From the NCBI RefSeq assembly GCF_001666755.1, contig NZ_LZJC01000082.1, positions 1-64,000 of the forward strand: a stretch of DNA of 64,000 nucleotides, given 5' to 3'. The translations under genes were made by a program, and so were the position numbers. The notes under the pieces were generated by a model. That model saw nothing but the letters and a program-made list of their open reading frames with translations. It made no database searches and was not told the DNA's origin. Source of the DNA: Mycobacterium sp. E1214. GTDB taxonomy: Bacteria > Actinomycetota > Actinomycetes > Mycobacteriales > Mycobacteriaceae. Of this stretch, positions 7,934-15,048 are shown one piece after another (position 1 is the stretch's first letter; each line of letters starts with the position of its first letter).

Positions 7934-10324
7934 ATGCCAGTGAGCGAGCGGTCCGGCGATCGTCCCACGCCGCTACACGGCCTGCGCGTCGTCGAGATCA
8001 GTGACCGCATCGCCGGCAGCTATTGCGGCAAGCTGCTGGCCGACGCCGGCGCGCAGGTCCGCAAAATCGAGCCCCCGCAAGGCGATTGGCTGCGCCGGTA
8101 CACGGCGTGCGGGTTGCCGAGTCCCGACGGGCGGCCGGCGCCGTTGTTCAGCTACCTCAACGCCGGCAAGCGCAGCCTGACGGTCGCGCCGGGTTCGCAG
8201 CGGCACCGCGCGGAACTGGCCGGCGCGGACGTCGTCGTCGTCACCGCCGGCCGGGCGCAGGCGGCGGCGCTGGGCGTCGACCCGCGCCGATTGCTCGACG
8301 ACGCGCCGGGCGCGGTCGTCGTCACGATCTCGGACTTCGGGTGGGACGGCCCGTACGCCGACCGGGCCGCCACCGAGTTCACCCTGCAGGCGTGGGCCGG
8401 CTCGCCGGGCTTTCGGGGCGATCCCGCCGGACCGCCGATCTGCATCGGCGGGGACCTGGGCGAGTACATGGGCGGCGTCTACGCCGCCTTCGGCGCGCTG
8501 GCCATGCGGCGCCGCGTCGAACGAGGCGGCGCCGGTGCACATCTCGACCTGTCCATGCTCGAGGCGATCACCGCGATGCAGAGCAGCGAATGGCTGCACT
8601 CGCAGCTGCTCCGGGTGCCGCCGGTCCGGCGCACCACCGAAGTGCCCTCCATCGAACCGGCCAAGGACGGCTACGTCGGCTTCACCATGGTCACCGGTCA
8701 GCAATGGCTCGACTTCGTCGCGATGGTCGAACGCCCGCAGCTGGAGGAGATCGAGCAGCTGCGCTTCCAGATCGGACGCTGGCAATACCGCGACCTGATC
8801 CGCGAGCAGATCCGGCCCTGGCTGGCCGAACGCACCGTCGCCGAGATCGTCGAGTTGGGCCAGCTGATCCGGTTGCCGGTCGCCGCCCTGGGCAATGGCT
8901 CCACCATCGGGCGGCTCGACTACGTCACCCAGCGCGAGGCTTTCGTCCGCAACCCGGCCGGTTTCTCCCAACCCCGACCGCCCTGGCTGATGTCGTCCTG
9001 CATGCCAGCACCGCCCGGTGAGACGCCCGAACTCGGCGAGGCGAATGACGAATCACCCTGGCAAGCAACCTCATCGGGCCCTGGGCCGCTCCCCGCGGGG
9101 GCGCCGCTGGCCGGTCTGCGCGTCGTCGACCTGACGGCGTTCTGGGCCGGCCCGGCGGCCACCCACCTGCTGGCCGCCTTCGGGGCCGACGTCGTCAAGG
9201 TCGAGTCAATCCAGCGCCCGGACGGCATCCGGTATTCGGGCGGCATGCGCACCGATGTCGACGACTGGTGGGAGTACGGCTGGGTTTTCCACGCCATGAA
9301 CACCAACAAGCGTTCCGTCACGCTGGATCTGGGCTCGCCGGACGGTCGGCGCCTGTTCACCGAGTTGGTCGCGGGGGCCGACGTGGTGATCGAGAACTTC
9401 TCGCCGCGGGTGATGGAGCAGTTCGGGCTGACCGCCGACGCGCTGCTGCGTGTGAACCCGCGGCTGGTCTTCGCGCGCATGCCCGCATTCGGGCTGGCCG
9501 GTCCGTGGCGCGACCGCGTCGGGTTCGCGCCGACCATGGAGCAGATCGCCGGACTCGCCTGGGTGACCGGCCTGCCGGAGGGCCCGCCGGTGACCCCGCG
9601 CGGGGCGTGCGACCCGCTGGCCGGCGTGCACGCCGCGTTCGCCGTGCTGGCCGCGTTGAACTTCACCGAACGCACCGGAACCGGCCAGCTGCTGGAGCTG
9701 CCCATGCTCGAGACGGTGCTCAACGCGACCGCCCTGCAAGCCCTCGAATTCGAGGTGTTCGGCGTGACGCTGGTCCGCCGCGGCAACCGCGGCCACGGCG
9801 CCGTGGTCCAAAACATCTACCGCTGCGCCGAGGACGACGGGTGGATCGCGGTCAGCGTCCGCGACGACCGGCAGTGGGACGCGCTGGTCGAGCTGATGGG
9901 CCGGCCGGCGTGGTGCGACGCCGACCTGACCACCGCCACCGGGCGGTGCCGGCTGGGCGTCGACGTCGACGCCCGGCTGGCCCGATGGTTCGCCGAGCAA
10001 CCGCAGGGCCCGACGGTGCAGCGGCTGGCCGCCGCGGGCGTCCCCGCCGCCCCGGTGGTGTCCCCGTCGCTGGTGACCGACAACCCGCAACTGCGGGACC
10101 GCCGATTCTTTGAGGCGTTGCACCACCCGAGCACCGGCCCGGGGCTCTACCCGTGCCCACCGTTCGCCCGCCTCGCCGGCCAAGACCGCTGGCTGCTGCG
10201 GCCGCCGCCGCGACTCGGCGAGCACAACGAGGAAGTCCTGCGCGAACGATGCGGGCTCGGCGACGACGACCTGACGCGTCTGACGGCCAGCGGCGTGATC
10301 GGGACCCGACCCAAAGGCCTGTAG
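7934..10324 (+). CDS. Tandem-domain CaiB/BaiF family (class III) CoA-transferase
   Basis: A 796-residue protein made of two complete class III CoA-transferase domains (residues about 12-385 and 402-790), against roughly 400 residues for a usual chain. Domain 1 begins LHGLRVVEISDRIAGSYCGK and has a catalytic-type Asp174 in GGDLGEYMGG. Domain 2 begins LAGLRVVDLTAFWAGPAAT with Asp560 in CDPLAGVHAAF. Family members move CoA from a donor thioester to an acid and normally form an intertwined dimer; here two copies are fused and may form that unit internally. The start at 7934 is chosen for GGGAGG (7924-7929) and because the promoter -10 overlaps the earlier ATG at 7898. It likely activates an acid intermediate for the adjacent beta-oxidation genes. 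Confidence 0.88.
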   Translation: MPVSERSGDRPTPLHGLRVVEISDRIAGSYCGKLLADAGAQVRKIEPPQGDWLRRYTACGLPSPDGRPAPLFSYLNAGKRSLTVAPGSQRHRAELAGADVVVVTAGRAQAAALGVDPRRLLDDAPGAVVVTISDFGWDGPYADRAATEFTLQAWAGSPGFRGDPAGPPICIGGDLGEYMGGVYAAFGALAMRRRVERGGAGAHLDLSMLEAITAMQSSEWLHSQLLRVPPVRRTTEVPSIEPAKDGYVGFTMVTGQQWLDFVAMVERPQLEEIEQLRFQIGRWQYRDLIREQIRPWLAERTVAEIVELGQLIRLPVAALGNGSTIGRLDYVTQREAFVRNPAGFSQPRPPWLMSSCMPAPPGETPELGEANDESPWQATSSGPGPLPAGAPLAGLRVVDLTAFWAGPAATHLLAAFGADVVKVESIQRPDGIRYSGGMRTDVDDWWEYGWVFHAMNTNKRSVTLDLGSPDGRRLFTELVAGADVVIENFSPRVMEQFGLTADALLRVNPRLVFARMPAFGLAGPWRDRVGFAPTMEQIAGLAWVTGLPEGPPVTPRGACDPLAGVHAAFAVLAALNFTERTGTGQLLELPMLETVLNATALQALEFEVFGVTLVRRGNRGHGAVVQNIYRCAEDDGWIAVSVRDDRQWDALVELMGRPAWCDADLTTATGRCRLGVDVDARLARWFAEQPQGPTVQRLAAAGVPAAPVVSPSLVTDNPQLRDRRFFEALHHPSTGPGLYPCPPFARLAGQDRWLLRPPPRLGEHNEEVLRERCGLGDDDLTRLTASGVIGTRPKGL

Positions 10325-10341
10325 AGGGAATGGAGTGCAAC

Positions 10342-10533
10342 ATGCGTGTGACGGTCGACGAGAACCTGTGCGAGGCCAACGGCTTCTGCGAATCACTGGC
10401 GCCCGACGTCTTCGAACTGGGCGACGAAGACGTCGTACAGATCGCGGACGGCCCAGTGCCACCGGACCGGGAGATCGACGTGCGCGCCGCGGTCGACCAG
10501 TGCCCGAAGGCGGCTCTGCGGCTACGGGAGTGA
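10342..10533 (+). CDS. Small [3Fe-4S]-type ferredoxin
   Basis: A 63-residue ferredoxin, MRVTVDENLCEANG at the start, with Cys10, Cys16 and Cys54 (QCPKAAL). The residue that is a cysteine in 4Fe-4S forms lies between Cys10 and Cys16 and is not one here, so a 3Fe-4S cluster is expected. It has the length of mycobacterial ferredoxins that serve P450s and oxygenases. The start at 10342 has GGAG (10332-10335) upstream; an ATG 12 bases earlier lacks spacing. It follows the CoA-transferase by 17 bases, so it is co-transcribed, and precedes a Rieske oxygenase gene that may be its electron acceptor. No dedicated reductase gene is seen in the window. Confidence 0.85.
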   Translation: MRVTVDENLCEANGFCESLAPDVFELGDEDVVQIADGPVPPDREIDVRAAVDQCPKAALRLRE

Positions 10534-10634
10534 TGGCAGCGAAACACTCTGTCTCCCAAGCCGTTACGCTCTGACCCTCGCCGCGCGCGCCGCGTCCCAC
10601 GCGGCGCCAACGCCGCCCGCGTTGACGGTGAATG

Positions 10635-10651
10635 CGTAAGATAGTAAAAAT
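10635..10651 (+). promoter_or_regulatory. Operator copy B (CGTAAGATAGT) upstream of the Rieske oxygenase
   Basis: CGTAAGATAGT (10635-10645) followed by an A-rich run lies about 80 bases before the oxygenase start, in an otherwise GC-rich 191-base gap. It matches the elements at 5404, 7874 and 15016, though its outer arms are weaker. TAAGAT inside it also fits a mycobacterial -10, so operator and promoter roles cannot be separated by eye. Confidence 0.45.
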
Positions 10652-10724
10652 AGGCCTAGTCGTCGAACCCGGGGCGGCCCGGTTGCGCCCGGCCGAGCAC
10701 GGCCGGGGCGGATACGGAGTGCTA

Positions 10725-11849
10725 GTGACGCAGACAGGCGCGGGCTTGGCCCCGCAGTCCGACGATCCTTCGGAGCGCGAGTTCGGTGCGGCCGGCATCG
10801 CGCTGTCGACCTACCGGTTCCCGACGGGCTGGTTCATCGTCGCCTTCGGCTCCGACCTGGCGCCCGGGCAGGTCAGGCGTGCGCACTATTTCGGTGAGGA
10901 GTTGGTGCTGTTCCGCACCGAATCCGGCCGCGTCCACGTGATGGACGCCTACTGCCAGCACCTGGGCGCCAACCTCGCCGTCGGCGGCACGGTGGAGGGC
11001 GAGAACATCGTGTGCCCCTGGCACGGCTGGCAGTGGCGCGGCGACGGCTCGAACGCGCTGATCCCGTACAGCAAGATCGGCTGCAAGAACAACGTCCGCA
11101 TCCGCAGCTACCCCAGCATGGAGTGGTACGGGTTCGTGCTCGCCTGGCACGAACGCCACGGTCGCGCGCCGTACTGGCAGCCGCCGGTGCTGCCCGAACT
11201 CGAGACCGACGAGTACTACCCGCTGCACCCGCACACCCAGATGCTCAACCGGGTCAAGGTGCACCCCCAGATGATCATCGAGAACGCCGCCGACCCGTAT
11301 CACGTGCAGTACGTACACAAGGCGGCCAATCCGGCCACCACCTCGTCGTTCGAGGTCTCCGGCTACCACCTGCACGCCACCGTCAACGCCCACTTCGGCG
11401 GGGGCCGCGCCCAAACCTGGTTGACCCCCAACGGACCGGTCGACGCCAAGATCATCTACGACAACTACTCGCTGGGCCTCGGTGTGGTCCGATTCCCCAG
11501 CGAACTGGTCGCCACCGTCCAGGTCACCGGCCAGACACCGGTCGACGAGGACTACACCGACTACTTCTATACGCAGGCCTCCATCCGCGAACCGGGCGAC
11601 ACCGGCGACGCGCCCACCGGCCGCGCGGCCCGCTTCCTCGCGCTGCAGCAAGAGGTCATCAAACAGGACTTCTTCACGTGGGAGAACATGAAGTACCTCG
11701 AGAAGCCAAACCTGGCGCCCGAGGAGGCGCACGACTACGCCGCGCTGCGCCGCTGGGCGCACCGCTTCTATCCGGGCACCCAGCCGTCGGCGTCGGACTT
11801 CGGCTACACCGCCGACGGTGAGCCCGACCCGGCGGCCGCCAAGGCCTGA
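10725..11849 (+). CDS. Rieske [2Fe-2S] oxygenase, large subunit (KshA-like architecture)
   Basis: A 374-residue non-haem oxygenase subunit. The N-terminal Rieske domain has C77-x-H79 (CQHLGANL) and C97-x2-H100 (CPWHGWQW). The catalytic half has an Asn-Asp/His cluster in IIENAADPYHVQYVHK, expected to hold the mononuclear iron. The overall layout recalls 3-ketosteroid 9-alpha-hydroxylase KshA, but identity of substrate is not established. The GTG at 10725 is chosen for GGAG at 10716-10719; an upstream ATG at 10632 sits inside the promoter element. Electrons may come from the ferredoxin encoded just upstream. A strong hairpin 72 bases downstream probably ends the transcript. Confidence 0.88.
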   Translation: MTQTGAGLAPQSDDPSEREFGAAGIALSTYRFPTGWFIVAFGSDLAPGQVRRAHYFGEELVLFRTESGRVHVMDAYCQHLGANLAVGGTVEGENIVCPWHGWQWRGDGSNALIPYSKIGCKNNVRIRSYPSMEWYGFVLAWHERHGRAPYWQPPVLPELETDEYYPLHPHTQMLNRVKVHPQMIIENAADPYHVQYVHKAANPATTSSFEVSGYHLHATVNAHFGGGRAQTWLTPNGPVDAKIIYDNYSLGLGVVRFPSELVATVQVTGQTPVDEDYTDYFYTQASIREPGDTGDAPTGRAARFLALQQEVIKQDFFTWENMKYLEKPNLAPEEAHDYAALRRWAHRFYPGTQPSASDFGYTADGEPDPAAAKA

Positions 11850-11921
11850 CGGGTGCTGGCCGGTGACCACCTCACGGGAAAGGTGTTGAACGGCAGGCGA
11901 ATTCGGCGTGGAAACGGTTAC

Positions 11922-11962
11922 GGGCAGCTATCCCGACCGTACGTAGGGCGCGGTAGCTGCCC
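11922..11962 (+). terminator. Long hairpin after the Rieske oxygenase gene
   Basis: GGGCAGCTA (11922-11930) and TAGCTGCCC (11954-11962) form a perfect 9-bp stem; the 23-base interior can pair further (CCC with GGG). There is no T-run, as is common for mycobacterial terminators. It could alternatively be a regulator site for the following gene. Confidence 0.5.
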
Positions 11963-12002
11963 CAGCAACCGCGCATCGTGGAGCTATATCGTTCGTCGTT
12001 AA

Positions 12003-12020
12003 GTTACGTTAATGTTACGT
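12003..12020 (+). promoter_or_regulatory. Direct repeats GTTACGT, 11-bp period
   Basis: GTTACGT occurs at 12003-12009 and 12014-12020, exactly one helical turn apart, within an AT-richer patch about 80 bases upstream of the SnoaL-like gene. A variant GTCACGT lies at 12044-12050. Such phased half-sites suggest a DNA-binding protein; the regulator is unknown. Confidence 0.35.
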
Positions 12021-12094
12021 GGTGGCAGGCACGTTGCCCTAGTGTCACGTCGGCCCGTCCGTTGCGGTCCTTTCACGAGAGGCTGGAAACCAGG

Positions 12095-12520
12095 ATGACG
12101 ATGTCTTATCAGGAACAGCGGATGCTCGAGGCCGTCACCGCCCGCGCCGCCATCCTGGACCTCAACGCCCGCCACAACCGGGCGTACTCCGACGGAGACC
12201 GCGACCGGTGGGTCGCGACGTTCCGGCACTCCGGCGCCAGCTACACCCGCGACGGCGAACTGTTCGACGACCTGCGCGCGGCCTTCGACGGCGGTGACGG
12301 ACAACGCCTCGTCACCGTCGACCACGAGATCCGCGTCGACGGCGTCAACGCCATGCAGCGCTGCGTCGTCGTCCTGTACGCGGCGATGTTCGGCGACACC
12401 ACCCTGCGGGCGACGGGAACTTTCCGGGACACCCTGACCTACGAGCGCGGCGGGTGGTACTTCACTTCACGGGCGCTGCAATGGGATTCGGTGCCCAGCC
12501 GGCACCCGCTCGTCATGTGA
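12095..12520 (+). CDS. SnoaL-like (NTF2-fold) small protein
   Basis: A 141-residue cone-shaped alpha+beta protein of the SnoaL/NTF2-like superfamily. It opens with a helical stretch, RAAILDLNARHNRAYSDGDR, followed by WVATFRHSGASY and beta strands ending GGWYFTSRALQWDSV, the typical order. Members include ring-hydroxylating dioxygenase beta subunits, isomerases and cyclases; with a Rieske gene upstream, either a hydroxylase accessory role or a ketosteroid-isomerase-like step is possible. ATGs at 12095 and 12101 are both plausible. The stop overlaps the GTG of the next gene (GTGA), so it heads a coupled three-gene unit with the split hydratase. Confidence 0.75.
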   Translation: MTMSYQEQRMLEAVTARAAILDLNARHNRAYSDGDRDRWVATFRHSGASYTRDGELFDDLRAAFDGGDGQRLVTVDHEIRVDGVNAMQRCVVVLYAAMFGDTTLRATGTFRDTLTYERGGWYFTSRALQWDSVPSRHPLVM

Positions 12521-13056
12521 GCGGCGCGGACGAGGGGCCCGACACCCGGCTGGCCTTCGGCACCTACGAGGACGCGCTGCGCATGGTCGGCGCCACCGGC
12601 GAGGTGCGCACCGCGGCGACCGCCGTCAGCGGCGCCCGCATCCAGTTGTTCGCCGCGATGGTGCGCGACGGCAACCGGTCCTACTGGGACGCCGACTACG
12701 CCCGCCAGCGCTGGGGCGGGCTGCTGGCGCCGCCGGCGATGCTGATGAGCTGGGCGGTGCCGCCGCCCTGGCATCCGGGCGGCAGCCGGCCCGCCGGGTC
12801 GATCGCCCTGCGGGTGCCCCTGCCCGGCACCACGTTCATCAACGCGGCCAACGACGCCGAGTTCTCGCAACCCATCGTCGAGGGGGACGTGCTCAGCGTC
12901 GTCGAGGAAGTGGTCGCGGTGTCGCCGGAGAAGCGAACCCGGTTGGGCGTAGGACATTTCGTCGAGACCCTCGAGACCTACCGCCGCCAGGACGGTGCCG
13001 TCGTCGCCACCTGCCGCAACACGTTGTTCCGCTTCACCCCGGGTGAGGGCGAGTGA
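12517..13056 (+). CDS. MaoC/FAS1-DH-like hydratase subunit, N-terminal-half type
   Basis: A 179-residue single hot-dog domain of the MaoC N-terminal (FAS1_DH) type. Recognisable parts are RSYWDADYARQRWGGLLAPP, the central VPLPGTTFINAANDAEFSQP and VVEEVVAVSPEKRTRLGVGH. The usual D-x-N-P-x-H motif is absent, as expected of the structural half of a heteromeric enoyl-CoA hydratase such as ChsH2. The start is the GTG at 12517, overlapping the TGA of the SnoaL gene; its stop overlaps the GTG of the next gene. With the product of 13053..13493 it probably forms an alpha2-beta2 hydratase with room for a bulky CoA ester. Confidence 0.8.
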   Translation: MSGADEGPDTRLAFGTYEDALRMVGATGEVRTAATAVSGARIQLFAAMVRDGNRSYWDADYARQRWGGLLAPPAMLMSWAVPPPWHPGGSRPAGSIALRVPLPGTTFINAANDAEFSQPIVEGDVLSVVEEVVAVSPEKRTRLGVGHFVETLETYRRQDGAVVATCRNTLFRFTPGEGE

Positions 13057-13493
13057 GCGACCTGGACTGGAACTCCCTCGAGATTCCCGCCGACCTGCCC
13101 GAGGTGGTCGACCACATCACCTACCAGCGGGTGGTGCAGAACGCCGGCGCCACGTGGGACTACTTTCCCGGTCACTTCGACCCCGAATACGCTCGGCGGC
13201 AGGGTAATCCGACGATCTACGTCAATACCATGCACATCGCCGGATTCGCCGACCGTGTCGCGACCGACTGGGCGGGCCCCGGTAGCCGAGTGGTGCGCCG
13301 CGCCATGCGGCTGCTCACGCCGGTGTACGCGGGTGACACCGTGACCGGCCGTGGGCGGGCGGTGGCCAAGCGGCGCGACGACTCGACGGATCCGCCCCGC
13401 TGGCTCGTCGACCTGGAGATCCACGTGACCAATCAGGACGGCGCGCTATGCAGCCCCGTCGAACTGACGCTGCAGCTGCCGCAACCGAATTGA
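13053..13493 (+). CDS. MaoC-like hydratase subunit, ChsH1-like
   Basis: A 146-residue single hot-dog domain. The stretch PGHFDPEYARRQGNPTIYVN followed by RVATDWAGPGS aligns by eye with the active-site region of the steroid side-chain hydratase subunit ChsH1, keeping an H-x-D arrangement where ChsH1 has HHD. The GTG start overlaps the upstream stop (GTGA). It is expected to be the catalytic half of a split enoyl-CoA hydratase acting after the paired acyl-CoA dehydrogenases of this block. It is convergent with the aldehyde dehydrogenase gene, one base apart. Confidence 0.8.
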   Translation: MSDLDWNSLEIPADLPEVVDHITYQRVVQNAGATWDYFPGHFDPEYARRQGNPTIYVNTMHIAGFADRVATDWAGPGSRVVRRAMRLLTPVYAGDTVTGRGRAVAKRRDDSTDPPRWLVDLEIHVTNQDGALCSPVELTLQLPQPN

Positions 13494-13494
13494 C

Positions 13495-14967
13495 TCAGGC
13501 GGGCAGCGGGGGCAGCGTCCCCTTGCAGACCAGGGTCTGCAGTTCGACGTACTCGTGCAGCCCCTCCGGACCGAACTCGCGGCCGATGCCCGACTGCTTG
13601 AAGCCGCCAAACGGCGCACCGATGTCGAGTGTGTACATGTTGATGCCGTACGTCCCGGTGCGGACGCCGGCCGCGACATCGAGCCCATGCTCGATGTCGG
13701 CGGTCCACACGGAACCGGCCAGGCCGTAATCGGTTTCGTTGGCGATCCGGATCGCGTCGGCCTCGTCGCGGTAGCGCAGCACGGTCAGCACCGGGCCAAA
13801 GATCTCTTCGCGGGCGATCCGCATGTCGTTCGAGGCCTCGGCGAACAACGTCGGCCGCACGTACCAGCCGCGCTCCGACGGGCTGTCGTCACCGCCGAGG
13901 ACGACGCGGGCACCCTCGCTGCGGCCCGACCGGATGAAGTCCTGAACCCGTCGCTGTTGTCGTTGCGCCACAAGCGGTCCGATGTCGGTGTCCGCGTCGG
14001 CGGGGTCGCCCACCCGCAGTCCCGACATCATGTCGGCGAGTGCCTCGACCACCTCGTCGTGGCGCCGCTCGCTGACCAGGATGCGGGTCTGGGCGACGCA
14101 CGCCTGGCCGTTGTTCATCAGCCCGGCGGTCTTCAGCTCGGCCACGGTCTTCTCGACGTCGGCGTCGTCGAGGATGATCGCCGCCGACTTGCCGCCGAGT
14201 TCCAGGCTGACGCGTTTGAGATGCTCCCCGCACACGGCGGCGATGTGGCGGCCCACCGCGCTGGAGCCGGTGAACGCCACCTTGTCCACCCCCGGGTGGC
14301 GCACCAGCGCCTCGCCGACATCGGGGCCGCCCGGCAGCACCGACACGACCCCGTCGGGCAGGTCCAACTGCTCGATCATCTCCGCCAACCACAAAGCGTC
14401 CAAAGGTGTTTCGGGTGCGGGCTTGACGACGACCGTGCAGCCGGCGATCAGCGCCGGGATCAGCTTGGGCATGATCAAGAACTGCGGCACGTTCCACGGC
14501 ACGATGGCCGCGACCACCCCCACCGGGGCGCGGCGCAGGTGCACCTCGCCGAGCACGCCCCGGCGGCGCTCAACCCAGGGAAATGCGCGCGCGTCGGCCA
14601 GCGCGAGGTGCATCATGGTCGCCGCGGCCGCCGCCTGGCCGAGCCGGCTGAAGGTCCGCGGGCTGCCCATCTCGGCGGTGATGAGATCGGCCATCTCGTC
14701 GATGTGTCCGCCGTAGATCGCGGCGAGCTGTTCGACCTTCGCCATCCGCTCGGCGTGGCTCATCCGCGGCCAGGGGCCGTGGTCGAAGGCGCGGCGCGCG
14801 GCGGCGACGGCTGCCTCGACGTCCTCGCCGCCGGCCACCTGCACGTGGCCGACCGGTTCCTCGGAATGCGGTGAGATCACGGCGAGCTGCTGCGGGTTGG
14901 CGGGCTTGCGCCACTGCCCCCCGACGAAGATCTCGTCGTAGGACCGGTGGCCGGCGTGTTCTGTCAT
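13495..14967 (-). CDS. NAD(P)-dependent aldehyde dehydrogenase
   Basis: A 490-residue ALDH superfamily enzyme oxidising an aldehyde to the acid. It shows the cofactor region PWNVPQFLIMPKL, FTGSSAVGRHIA, the general-base glutamate in SLELGGKSAA and the nucleophile Cys290 in NNGQACVAQTR, then EEIFGPVLTVL and FGGFKQSGIGREFG. The ATG at 14967 has GAGGAAGT upstream at good spacing; the frame upstream runs through the divergent gene and is not ALDH-like. The upstream gap shared with the lipocalin-like gene carries operator copy C, tying it to the same regulon. It plausibly feeds the CoA-transferase or fadD with a carboxylic acid. Confidence 0.92.
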   Translation of the reverse strand: MTEHAGHRSYDEIFVGGQWRKPANPQQLAVISPHSEEPVGHVQVAGGEDVEAAVAAARRAFDHGPWPRMSHAERMAKVEQLAAIYGGHIDEMADLITAEMGSPRTFSRLGQAAAAATMMHLALADARAFPWVERRRGVLGEVHLRRAPVGVVAAIVPWNVPQFLIMPKLIPALIAGCTVVVKPAPETPLDALWLAEMIEQLDLPDGVVSVLPGGPDVGEALVRHPGVDKVAFTGSSAVGRHIAAVCGEHLKRVSLELGGKSAAIILDDADVEKTVAELKTAGLMNNGQACVAQTRILVSERRHDEVVEALADMMSGLRVGDPADADTDIGPLVAQRQQRRVQDFIRSGRSEGARVVLGGDDSPSERGWYVRPTLFAEASNDMRIAREEIFGPVLTVLRYRDEADAIRIANETDYGLAGSVWTADIEHGLDVAAGVRTGTYGINMYTLDIGAPFGGFKQSGIGREFGPEGLHEYVELQTLVCKGTLPPLPA

Positions 14968-15015
14968 CGGGCACTTCCTCGAGGGTTGAAGCCACGACCG
15001 CGATTCGCTATTGAC

Positions 15016-15026
15016 GCTAACATAGC
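15016..15026. promoter_or_regulatory. Operator copy C (GCTAACATAGC)
   Basis: GCTAACATAGC, extendable to CGCTA-ACA-TAGCG (15015-15027), is a dyad with perfect 5-base arms. It lies between the divergent aldehyde dehydrogenase and lipocalin-like genes and is followed by an A-run. It is the clearest of the four copies in this block and defines the consensus. It probably controls both genes. Confidence 0.6.
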
Positions 15027-15048
15027 GAAAAAAGCAGCGAGGGCCGAT

